Below are positions 1 through 10,439 of a DNA stretch of 64,000 nt, piece by piece. The position numbers and the translations under genes were made by a program. Numbering within the stretch: the first letter of the stretch is position 1; every line of letters starts with the position of its first letter. Source of the stretch: Membranipora membranacea (lineage: Eukaryota > Bryozoa > Gymnolaemata > Cheilostomatida > Membraniporidae); contig OU612068.1 of the NCBI GenBank assembly GCA_914767715.1, forward strand, positions 8,430,001 to 8,494,000. Direction: 5' to 3'. The notes under the pieces were generated by a model. The model was not told the DNA's origin. It made no database searches and saw nothing but the letters and a program-made list of their open reading frames with translations.

Positions 1-355
1 GAAAAAATCTCTAGTTAATTGGAAAAGTAAGGCAGCATCAGCTAAAAGTAGTAAAACATCATAATATAAAAATTCATATTAATTAATGCTCTTGCAATGG
101 GGTTATGTCAGGAGTTATTCCTCATTATAAGGTGCGCTGATCAGATGAGACCATGAATTTACAATTGTTTATATATGCTCTCAATGGAGCTTTTTGGTCT
201 GACATCCAGGAAAATTATTAGAAAATACCTAATGAGTGTGCTGTAAACCAGCATATTTTAGAATTATATTTAGTTGTTTAGAGATCATGAATTTGTCCAT
301 AATAAGTCTGCCTTGAACAGATCTGACAATAACGATAAATAATCTTATTTTGTAG

Positions 356-739
356 ATTTCGAGATCATTGTATCGATAATCTGTGTACTATTAGTCTTAA
401 CTGCGCTATCAGCAATCCTACTATTTTGTGTCAAATGCAAAAACGATGAGTATGCGTCTGATGATGAAACATCTCATCAGACGCGTAGAAAACGCAAAAA
501 AAAATCAAGGAGCAAAAAAAGAGGCTCGTCAGCCTGCAGACGACAGCAGTCTGCAGGATTTGTGCTGTCAGAAGGTGGATTTGTGCAGTCAGAGGGTGGA
601 TTTGTGCAGTCAGAGGGTGGATTTGTGCAGCCAGAAGGTGGAGTTATGCCAAAGGCACAAGGCAGTCAGTTAAGCTTCATCGGACTTTTGCCGCCGCCCA
701 GACGACCGAGTTATATTCTTATGACTCCTCCTGTAATAG
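356..739 (+). CDS. Copy 1, transmembrane exon of ITAM-type membrane protein
   Basis: Internal exon preceded by the acceptor ttattttgtag and followed by a gtacgg donor; it starts and ends in phase 1. It is open throughout. Codons 1-27 encode FEIIVSIICVLLVLTALSAI and following hydrophobic residues, a single transmembrane helix. Next come Cys/Lys residues, an acidic SDDE patch and a strongly basic RKRKKKSRSKKR stretch, the usual positive-inside stop-transfer. Four FVQSEGG-type heptads (21-bp units, about 558-642) and a Pro/Arg-rich segment (PPPRRPSYI) follow. Upstream exons, presumably signal peptide and ectodomain, lie before the window. The acceptor is chosen because the frame upstream has a stop and the same acceptor and ATTTCGAG start recur in copies 2 and 3 and in a relic at 28,694. 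Family identity is not recognised; single-pass receptor is inferred. Confidence 0.75.
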
Positions 740-1250
740 GTACGGATTAACTTTGTATGACCAAATTGCTAAATCATGTTTTTTAGTTTCACTTGTAGTT
801 TGAGGAAATAGTACATTAAAATCTTATTTGAAGACGGGAAATAAAAGTTCCCAGTTTGTAGGCTGGTAATTTTTATCTCATCACCTTGCAATCAATACTG
901 CATACTTTGGTTCCTGGTTTGTGTTGATAGTGTTATGGGGCTGCGCAACAGTACCCCATTACGTGTTACCATACTAAATCATACCTAAAACTTCCTAAAT
1001 CATACCTAGTACTTTATTTGAACATACCTAAATCACACTTAGAACATCCCCTGATCATTCAATTCTGGTCAAGCACAAGCATTAAAGTTAATTAATAATA
1101 CTAGCAACTTGCAAGCCGTTACCTTCTTACTTCCTCTAAATTAGCTGTTTTCTTCCTGTAATAAAAAAATCCCAGTTTACAAAGATAATTGATTTTAAGT
1201 CATTAAATTTATACAACACAAATTTATAATACAGCATGTACATTTTCCAG

Positions 1251-1747
1251 CTGTTCGGATGAGTGGGCACCAGCCCATCATGGGATATGTTACCCCTTTT
1301 ATTCGGGGAGAGAATGTCGATTCATCGTATTATGGAGAGCATGGAGTGGCAGGGAGCGGCAGCTGTGGCAAAGGGAAACAGGGAAGAAGGCACACAACAT
1401 CTAGAAATGCATCGCAGGGATACGAGCAGCTAAACAGGAACTCAGCCGATGATTCGTATGCACAACCGAAGCACAAATGGGCAAACTCACCTCAGATGAA
1501 TTATGAAAGTTTGGCACAGAACGATAACGGGGATTGTTACAACAAGCTCATTCAGGGAAACATCGCTAGACATAACAATGTTGTGCACAAATTTTCCGAT
1601 AGAAGCAGTCAATGTCCTTCCTATTTTTCATACCAACCTTCATCCTCTCAAAACAGTGACACGGAGGATGTAGATGAAGAAAGTCACCCAGTCATAGCCA
1701 AAATACACAATTATATTACTCTACATCCAAATTATAATATAGTATAG
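1251..1747 (+). CDS. Copy 1, cytoplasmic tail exon with YxxL-x8-YxxL
   Basis: Terminal exon after acceptor cattttccag. It joins the 739 donor in phase 1 (ATAG + CTGTTCGG), giving VIAVRMSGHQPIMGY. About 165 residues, hydrophilic, rich in Ser, Asn and Gly, ending in TAG. Tyrosine motifs in order are SSYYG, GYEQL, then YESLAQNDNGDCYNKL at 1,502-1,549, which fits the ITAM spacing rule YxxL/I-x6-8-YxxL/I. An acidic DTEDVDEESHPVI motif is shared by all copies. In vertebrate immune receptors such motifs recruit Src- and Syk-family kinases; that role here is inference. No enzymatic domain is visible. Confidence 0.75.
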
Positions 1748-2060
1748 AACATACATAATTATACTACAATTTTCAGTTTCATATTCATTGTTTGGCCAAA
1801 ATAAACGGATAACATATTCCATAGTTATATAATTAACATTGTGAGTTTTTTACCGAGTGATTATAATTAAATGGACATGAGGACAGATGTCGAGGCAGTC
1901 TTTATAGAAACAAGCAATACAAGAATGTTGAGAGTCAGGGAAAATTACATGTGAATCAGAAAATTTTGGCTCGACATTTTGCCTTAACCTATTCCTTTGA
2001 ACGATTAAATTAAGAAACCGTTATACTTTCGGACTCACGGAATCTGAAACGGCCTCTTTG
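1748..2060 (+). promoter_or_regulatory. 3' UTR and conserved downstream block, copy 1
   Basis: Downstream of the stop is an aataaa signal near 1,799, then a block near 1,905-1,990 containing AATACAAGAATGTTGAGAGT and a GTCAGGGAAAA stretch. The block is repeated after the tail exon in copies 2, 3 and 4. It has no useful ORF shared by all copies. It may be 3' UTR or simply a conserved part of the ancestral duplicate. Confidence 0.45.
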
Positions 2061-3780
2061 TACATATAGCACCAGATTAGTTTGAAACAAGGCCACTTAG
2101 TTAAGTCACGTGAAAAACTATGCCAAATGATGTGAACGATTCAATACAGTGGAGGGGGTAAGGGGGTCAACTTGATTTAGGTTATAAAATCTGTTCCGCT
2201 TTATCAATCACTTTTGTAATGTTTTGGACGGGAGAAGGTTCCCCCATATTATAAAGTTTACAATTTTAATCGGACAGTTTGACAGGAGTGTTTAAATTAG
2301 CCAGAAAGTAATGATACTGTTTTCTGTTTCCCTTCTACTGGGTACTTGAGTATTGATGCTTAAAATTATCCACCAACTTGTATCTTGTCTCACGCTTACT
2401 GGTAATTAGGAAACCTTCTTCTGGGTCAATATGTCCCGGAACCCCGCCTCCGTCACATTGGAAACAACCGTACATATATACTTTTAAAGATTGTCAGATT
2501 TGACATCTGAACTTGACATCTGCACATTGACTATAAATGATTTCTTTGATATAAAAAAACAGATTACTTCATTTATAGGTGGAGAGATGAAATTTGCTGT
2601 ATAAGTTATAACTAAATGGGTTTGTTCACCTCAAAACTTTTTATTTCAGTATCGTGACAACAAATTGTAAAATTTCATTTATTTGCTTAACTCACACTTT
2701 TGATAAAAAAAATGAAGGTAGCCATCAATATTAGGGAATGCGAGGTAGTAAATAGTCATCTTCACACAATACTTATTTACACAGCTCTTCCATAAAAAAA
2801 GGAATGAACATGGTAAGAAAAATAAAGTATTTGCGTTAAGAATTGCATACTCAACTAGCTGCAAAAATACTCTCTGGGCCTTTAGCACCTCAGATTTTTA
2901 CAATGATTCCCTGAGCATTTTGAAAAGCAGTTAGAGTTAATTGAGACCTCTGACTAAATGACTAGAATGCACAAACACCTTAAAACATAACTTCAGACAT
3001 ATAATTACACCCTGCCAGGCACTATTTTGATATCACCTGAAAGTCACTATATAACAAGATTCCATAATAATTATTGAATTGTTACCTGTTGTTGACTATT
3101 GTATCACAAGGGAAATGATAATAATTATTTACAATAAACAGTCAAAAACATTTTTGTGGTCTTTGAGTGATCTAAAGTGACTTTTTAGAGGAGACTATGG
3201 AGCATAAATTCAGGTTGGGATTTGGGCAGTCAGTTAAGGGGTGGTGGGATAGTCTCATTCAATACAGTCAGTTGTGTCAGCTGTCTACTAAATTTATCCG
3301 GTCATACAACTTCCGAGAAGCTTTCATCTTTTATTAATCTGTCTTGACAAGCTCTGTTCAGTGCGGTGAACGAAGCTTGTCCAGACAGGCTTGTCTTCTA
3401 TATAGTTGACTATTTTTGATTGACCATTGGTATTTTTCATTAATGTGCTGTCTTACTGCAGATCGATCGTTTTTAATTAAGACTGAGCTCTAATCATCCA
3501 CTTGTATATTTCATTTTGCATCATTTTTTCCCTAAACATTTTTCATTTACCGTTGAACTGCAAAAATACTCAATATTTACCCTATAATCTAGTGTCAGAT
3601 CAGTATACTTCTGCTACTAGTAATCATATGTAACCCATATCGACCTGTCACAATGGTGGTGGTACCTGCGGCTCATCTGATAGGCTGCCCTCCCCCTCTC
3701 GTTCCCTCTAAGCAGCATCAGTCATCATGTAAAATTGTGCACTTGATAATTTCGCGACACAATGGTCATTTATTTTGTAG
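2061..3780. other. Non-coding part of block A
   Basis: Closely similar to 58,260-60,000 but with no ORF conserved in both copies. Contains a short dispersed module at about 3,640-3,720 (CACAATGGTGGTGG and CTGCCCTCCCCCT) also found at 53,190-53,280 and 59,850-59,935. No gene supported. Confidence 0.5.
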
Positions 3781-5356
3781 GTTGTGTAAGCTTGTGTGAA
3801 GCGATCCCTCACTCTATTAGCAATTGACCACCAGGATGGGAATTAATCCATCCTGTGGCCACGGTGGGACGGGTATCAATTACGATGCAATTTAGCAGAC
3901 CTTTAGCTGAGCTTTAATCAGATTCTAGCAGCAACTTATCGTGTTTCAATCAGCCAATAAATTGATATGCGTAGTGGAGAGAAAGAGAGAGAGAGAGATC
4001 TCACTTTATCAATGAATTAATGTGTCAGTGATTTATTATGTGTGTTGGTAACTGCAGATTGATTATACTTTGATGGGAGGTTATTGATACCAATAAATCA
4101 ATTGGCATTTATTTGACATATGAAAAGGAATGAGTGATAGCTGCCTGAAAAAGAACAGCCAATATATGGCTAGATATAGTGTATGCTAAAATTATTATAA
4201 TAGAAACCCCAATTTGTGAGTGGCTTAGCTTTAGCTGACTTTAAGCCATGATTGCGAGGCTGAAAGCCAGCTAAATCTGTAATTGAAGCCACTCTCTGGT
4301 GTCCTGTGTGCCTGGGTTCTCTGACCATCATGTGTCTACATGCCCGTGTTCTCTGTAGTGCCTCGGCTATGGGATATTCCTTTTCTGCTTGCTTCAACTC
4401 CATCTTGCTTTCCTCAAATACCAGAGCCCAAACCCCAAGCTTCCTGTCAGGCTGCCTTACAGGCAAGGACAGCTCATCTGCAGCGCTGACTTGTGACTTC
4501 TCTCTCTTACCTAGAAACCATGACGCAACATCTTGAAGCGTCGCAGTTCATAATCAGCCATGCCAGCACGTGAGGGCGTAGTCACTAGGTCCCTGGTATC
4601 CTGCAACTGGTATTTAAGACCTAAACTAGTTGAAATAAATAAATCAATTGTGGTGACGCCACTCGAGAGCGCTGAGCAATCCCAGCTGTGTTGAGAGATC
4701 TCTTCCATCCTTGCCGTCTGCTTTAGCCAATCTAGGGGCAATGGGTTCTCTCTGAGCAGCCATGTCCTGCATGCCCGGAGTCACTCTGAACAGCAAGGGC
4801 AGATTTAGATTAGGATTTAGCCAGCTTTAGCAGCCACTTTCTATGTTCCAATTCGCCACTGCTACTGTAACTCAGCCGAGTAGATTGATATTCATTGTGG
4901 AGAAATCTTACGCTATCACTGAACACAACAGTGTTAATCTGTCTGTGACTTTTACTTGTCTATTTGTCACTGCAGCTTGATTATTCTTTGATAGGTATTT
5001 ATTTATATAATTATTCAATTAGCATATATTACATATGAGTGATAGCCTTGATACAGAACAGAACAGCCAAGATATGGTTTAACATCAGCTAACTCGATGC
5101 CAAATGTACGCTTATTGAAACCTGAATTAGTGAGTGGCTGTGCTTTCAACTGACTCTTAGCAGCAAATGCACAGCTAAAAGCAAGCTAAATCTGTAATTA
5201 AACCACCCCCCCTGGTGTCCTGTATGCATAGGATACTCCGAATAGACATGGACAGCTCATTTGCAGTAGTGACTTGTTACTTCTCTCCCTTTCCTAGAAA
5301 TTATGAGGCCACAGGTTGAAGCGTCGAGGTTCAAGATCAGCCAAGGAGCAGTAATG

Positions 5357-5479
5357 CAATTAAGTGATTCTGTGTCAAAATGCCATGGCCAAAATGCCAT
5401 TGGGACAAAATGCCAGTGATATAATGCCATTGCCAAAATGCCATGGCCATAATGCCGTAGGTCGGGTACCCAATTAAGT
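5357..5479. mobile_element. AATGCCA tandem-repeat element with 9-bp flanking repeat
   Basis: About 105 bp (5,366-5,470) made of degenerate AAAATGCCATTGG-like units, flanked by a direct CAATTAAGT repeat at 5,357-5,365 and 5,471-5,479. The homologous spot in block B, near 61,137, lacks the insert. A longer relative lies at 49,717-49,945. The flanking repeat suggests insertion rather than local slippage. Confidence 0.55.
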
Positions 5480-6347
5480 TCGTAGAAACTGGGTAGTAGG
5501 AACTGGGTCCCTGGTCTCCAGCTACTGGCTTTTAAGAACCAAACTAGGTAATCTTAATAAATCAGCGCCCATTCTGTATTGTTGTGAGGCCACTCATGTG
5601 CTGTCTACTTTAGCCCATCTAAGAGAATGGGTTCTCTGAGCAGCTGGGGCAGATTTCAAGTAAAACTTAGCGGACATTTAGCCGAGTTATAGCCAGATTC
5701 AGCAGGCACTTATCAAAGCTCCAATTATCCCCTTGCTGTAACTCAGCCAAGTAGATTGATATTCATTGTGGAGTATTCTTACCCTAATGCCGAACACAAT
5801 GGAGTTCATGTGTCCATTTATGTTTATTTGGTCACTGCAGATTGATTCACTTTGATGCGTCGTTATTTATATTACTTATCAATATATTACATATGGGTGA
5901 GTAAAAGCCGCTTGATACAGAACAGCCATGACATGGCTAAACATCCGATAAGTCTATGTTAAATTTATGCTAGTTGAAACCTGAATTAATGAGTGGCTTT
6001 GTTTTTTGCTGATTTTTGGCAGCGAATGTACAGCTAAACGCCAGCTAAGTCTGTAATTGAACCACTCCCCCTGGTGTCCTGCATGCCGAGGTTCTCTGAG
6101 CAGTCGTTGTCCTACATGCCTGTAATCTCAGTGGTGGGCATGGTGCATCTTCCCTGTAACTCCCGCTGGCGGTAGGACCACAGCAGCTGGTGAGCTAGTG
6201 CCTCGGCTATGGGAATATCCCTTTTCTGCTGGCTCCAACTCCACCTTGCTTTCCTCAAATACCAGAGCCCCAGACCTTCCTGGCAGCCCGCCGAACAGGC
6301 AAGGACAGCTCATCTACAGGGGTGACACGAAACTTCTCTCCTTCTTC

Positions 6348-6495
6348 GAGAAACAATGACACCACAGGTTGAAGCGTCGAGGTTCACAATCAGCCAAGGA
6401 GCAAAAACGGTCAAACTTCACTTGAAGCTGACTATCAGGACATTAAATTGGCAACAATACTAATGACCTGCTCTATCTATAAAACTGTATTGAAA
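6348..6495 (+). other. Recurrent exon-like segment, array unit (block A, first)
   Basis: Begins near a CTCCTTCTTCGAG acceptor-like stretch and ends AAA with GTGAGC, a good donor. The frame starting at ATGACACCACAGGTTGAAGC and the frame giving ADYQDIKLATILMTCSICK are both largely open. Sister copies at 7,667-7,808, 61,900-62,039 and 63,165-63,307 keep the same ends. Could be a real exon carried by the repeat or a by-product of recent amplification. Confidence 0.25.
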
Positions 6496-7666
6496 GTGAG
6501 CCTTTCTTTTTTCTTTTATTCAATTATCAATCCATAAAACACAAAGATGAGTACTCTAATTAAGAGGGATATAATTACTAGTATTTCAGGAATAACTTAC
6601 CATCGGTTACTTCTAGCAAGCTAAAAAACTGAAAATACTGAGCTAAGTGCACAGCTATCTTTACATGACCTTTGGTAATCATTGGTCTTGGGCAGGTTTC
6701 AAGTAAAACTTAGCGGACATTTAGCGGAGTTTTAGCCAGATTCAGCAGGCACTTTATCAAAGCTCCAATTATCCCCTTGCTGTAACTCAGCCAAGTACAT
6801 TGATATTAATTGTGGAGAATTCTTACCCTATTGCCGAACACAATGGAGTTCATGTGTCTATTTGGTCACGGCAGATTGATTTCACTTTGATGCGTCGTTA
6901 TTTATATTATTTATCAATATTATATCAATTTAATCGAGTAGTAACTTGGCCGTAGTAACTGGGTCCCTGGCTGGTCCCTGGCTGCTGGCTTTTAAGAACC
7001 AAACCAGGTGAACTAAATAAATCAGCATCCATTCTGTATTGTTGTGACACCACTCATGTGCGCTAAGCAAACAACGCTGTTTTGTGAGATGTTTTCCATC
7101 CTTACTGTCTGCTGCAGCCATCTAAGGAAATGGGTTCTCTCTGAGCAGCAGGTATCCTGCATGCCCAGACTCTCTCTGAGCAGTTTGGGCAGGTTTCAAT
7201 TAGGATTCAGCAAACATTTAGCCGAGTGTTAGCCAGATTCAACAACCACTTATCAATACTCAAATTAGCCCCTGCTGTAACTCAGCCAAGTAAATCAATA
7301 CTCATTGTCAAGAAATCTCACACTATCACTGTACACAATGGAGTTTATGTCTGTGATTTTTCATGTCAATTGGTCACTGCAGATTGATTAAACTTTGATG
7401 CGTCGTTGTTTATATTATTAACCAATTTATCCCAGAGGTTCTCTGAGTAGCCGATTTCCTGCATGCCCGTGTTCTCCGTGGTGCATCTTCCTTGTAACAC
7501 CGCTGGCGGTAGGATCACAGCAGCTAGTGAGCTAGTGCATCGGCTATGGGATATTCCTTTTCTGCTTGCTCCAACTCCACCTTGCTTTCCTCAAATACCA
7601 GAGCCCCCACATTCCTGGCAGGCTGCCTAACAAGCTAGGACAGCTCTTCTGCAGCGGTCTCAGAAA

Positions 7667-7808
7667 CTATGACACCACAGGTTGAAGTATCGTGGCTCGG
7701 AATCAGCCGAGGATCAAAAACGGTCAAACTTCACTTGAAGCTGACTATCAGGACATTAAATTGGCAACAATACTAATGACCTGCTCTATCTGTAAAACTG
7801 TATTGAAA
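7667..7808 (+). other. Recurrent exon-like segment, array unit (block A, second)
   Basis: Same segment as at 6,348-6,495, again followed by GTGAGC. The downstream 300 bp up to 8,000 is also conserved between units. No protein family recognised. Confidence 0.25.
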
Positions 7809-8656
7809 GTGAGCCTTTCTTTTTTCTTTTATTTAATTATCACTCCATAAAACACAAAAATGAATACTCCAATTAAGAGGGATATAATTATTAGTATTTC
7901 AGGAATAACTTACTATCGGTTACTTCTAGTAAGCTACAAAACTGAAAATACTGAGCCAAGTACAGAGCTATCTTTACATGACATTTGGTAATCATTGGGC
8001 TTGTGTGTACCATAAGTGCAGAGGCAGATATTTACATTTTTTACCAACTGTATGATTGATTTACTATAATCACTAAAATCATTACACGATAAATATAAGT
8101 CCATAACTTTTTCAGTTCAGTTTATGTAAGAGTAATCACATTGATATGTGTATGTACTACATGGAAAACAATTGACAATTGAATTATTATTTTCCTGCCT
8201 GCTTGATATCCGAGTACATATGCTATGATGATCTTGATATCACCTCAGCACAATTCGCAGACCATGTAATTTATATAATACCATAATGATGCTCAGAGCC
8301 TTTATAACCCATTAAATCGTACCCTATAAGAGAGAGGGGAATATCAACATACCGAAGGACGGGTCACAAAATACTGCAAAGCCCTAATGCATACCGATAT
8401 CAACCTCAATCCTTTCAAAACAATTCGCATTATACATAAACTGATTCGAGAAGGTTCAGCCCACCAAGTCGAGTATAAAGGTGTACACGTTGAGCTTGGA
8501 GTTATGTCCTTTAAGTGAACGGGGACTCAACTACTGCTATTACTAAATAATTTGGTAAACTAAAAATTGCAATACAATCGATAGGCCAGGGTGGGATGAA
8601 TAAAGAATGTGTTTCTTCTGCCATTGATTATGACAGTATTGTTGATTGGACTTACG

Positions 8657-8944
8657 CATTGAATTCCATATCTGGAATAGCATCATTAGCTTTCTTTTGC
8701 AAAACAAAGGGCTTGCAAAAATAGCCAGTCCCTAGTAGCAATCTAGAAATGCCCTAATCATCGACACTGTATGGGGTATAATTACTGTTTGCAATTTTGT
8801 AAACAAGACAATTTCTCAGGCTAATTATTCATGCTACTAGGGACAGCCAATCAGATAACAGTCAGATGGGTCCCTGTGTTTAGTGTCCTAACCGTATAAC
8901 GCTATGATACTATTTCCATTCTAAGAGAAGAATCTAATTCAGTG
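8657..8944 (+). mobile_element. 287-bp hAT-type MITE, copy 1
   Basis: Starts CATTGAATTCCATATCTGG and ends AGAATCTAATTCAGTG, giving short imperfect terminal inverted repeats (CAYTGAATT). Flanked by a perfect 8-bp duplication GACTTACG (8,649-8,656 and 8,945-8,952). An inverted near-identical copy lies at 43,517-43,803. No coding capacity. Eight-bp duplications are typical of hAT elements. Confidence 0.85.
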
Positions 8945-8952
8945 GACTTACG

Positions 8953-10430
8953 TGATCCTATATTGTCAGTCTTAATCAGTCCATTGTGACATTTTGTCTT
9001 TCGACTTAGAAGCTATTTAACACAAAATCTTGTCATGATAGTCACTGCCCATTTTTTGACTCATTAGGAACAGGACATGAGCATTCTTTTAAAGTCAATG
9101 AATTCACACAGCTCCATATGCCCTGTCTTAAAAGTCACTCTTCATACACCAGACGATATACAATAGTTGTCAGAACATTTATGATGGTTCATTCTTTGGT
9201 CAAAAATAAATTTAGACAATCTTGTTGATAGCAAAATCAGGTTTCAGGTGAAACTCGATTCTGGCAGGGAAACGGCTTTATATGTAGAGAGGCAGGATGT
9301 TTGTGTTACATTCCTTTCACTAAGTCAGAGGTCTCAAACACAAAAATAAACTCTACAAAAATTATGAAATCTGTCAAGATTGCTCGACTCTTGATACCCT
9401 CACCCAACAATGTAACTATCAGATGGTGAGAGTTGCTGGCTTCTCCAGAAATTTGGCGCATCCAGAATCGTAGAGCTGAATTTTGTTGAAGCGTCCAAGA
9501 ATGGTACAAAGCATCTGAGAACTATAGTGATTCACCTGAAAAATAAAATAAAAGCCACTTTTATTGATAAAGAATCACATCAGTCAAGTGCAGTGTAAGG
9601 CACTCCAGGGGACCAAAGAAATTGTTTCTAACTATGATCTTGTTTTACTCGGGGAATTTTCAACGGAGTGGGGCGTATTCCAGGGGTTTGACAGACAGAC
9701 TTTATTTTCAACAAAAGGAATCATTCTATTTGCCGTATTGTGCTATGTGAGTGGTAATAGAAATAAAGCTGAATAGGGAGTTACTTTCTTCCTTAGTCAG
9801 AGAAGACAACTTCAAATTACAGTTACAACTTTGAATTAACAGGGTCTAAAATCCATTGGCTGAGCTGGGACCACATTCAGGCGTCTGAATTGACAGGAAT
9901 TTCTGTATTTACAGGAGTCAAATTAACCAGCTTACACTGCATAATAAGCAAGGCCGTTTTGTATCCCCAATTAATGTGCATTTAAACTTTATCCCATAAG
10001 AAAAAGTGTTGCTAAAGATCTGAAACATTAAACAGAGAGACTGTGTTACACAAATCATTGCGATGCGAATGATTGTCTTACATCATATTTCAGTCTTGCT
10101 TGATCAACCCCTCTCTCCCTTCACCTTGTAAGTTTACTACATTTAGGTTGCTAGTAGCTGTCAGCTCTGTTTTAGACTGAAAACAAAAGAATTGACTAAT
10201 GCAAGGGAAATAGAAGAACACAGGGAAAAAATCAGCAAATTTTTAAGATATCCTGCTCCCATCTCAAACTTCTTTACTCCAATCTGTCGGCACAATTTTT
10301 TTCATGATGATTATCAGCTAAAACTAATCTGGTAACAACATAGTTCAGATGCTCAAACGCAGCACTGTGGGTGATGGTGGAATTATACCACCATCAAGCC
10401 AGGCAGAGTTTGTGCACTTTAACTTCTTAC
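8953..10430. other. Unassigned intergenic stretch
   Basis: Apart from the possible exon at 9,404-9,514, no gene, repeat family or RNA recognised. Confidence 0.4.
9404..9514 (-). CDS. Possible internal exon, unknown
   Basis: On the minus strand an acceptor (tatagttctcag) precedes 111 bases and a gtgagg donor follows. One frame is open and reads CFVPFLDASTKFSSTILDAP and on to SYIVG. No family recognised and no adjoining exon could be placed with confidence, so it may be chance. Confidence 0.25.
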
Positions 10431-10439
10431 AACTGCATT

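Larger units (their letters stand above)
3780..8000 (+). repeat. Tandem array of 0.5-1 kb units, block A
   Basis: The anchor CACTGCAGATTGATT plus TTTGATG recurs near 4,050, 4,970, 5,835, 6,868 and 7,374, giving five diverged units. Other shared modules are a GTAACTGGGTCCCTGG segment, CTCTCTGAGCAG and CTTTCCTCAAATA. On the minus strand the same frame (GALVFEESKVELEQAEKEYP) stays open at about 4,380-4,450, 6,220-6,290 and 7,550-7,620, which may be chance conservation between young repeats. The organisation recurs in block B. Confidence 0.7.
1..8430 (+). repeat. Segmental duplication block A
   Basis: Colinear and in the same orientation as about 54,960-63,980. Matching landmarks in order are the transmembrane exon, tail exon, 3' conserved block, the tandem repeat array and a shared unique end near 8,390-8,420 and 63,930-63,955. 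Block B has a LINE plus TTAA element and a trinucleotide run that block A lacks; block A has an AATGCCA element that block B lacks. These differences date insertions relative to the duplication. Confidence 0.9.

Noticed and set aside
428-673. ORF reading DLCSQRVDLCSQRV
   Set aside because: It is the other frame of the FVQSEGG repeat; the frame with the membrane helix and splice sites is preferred.
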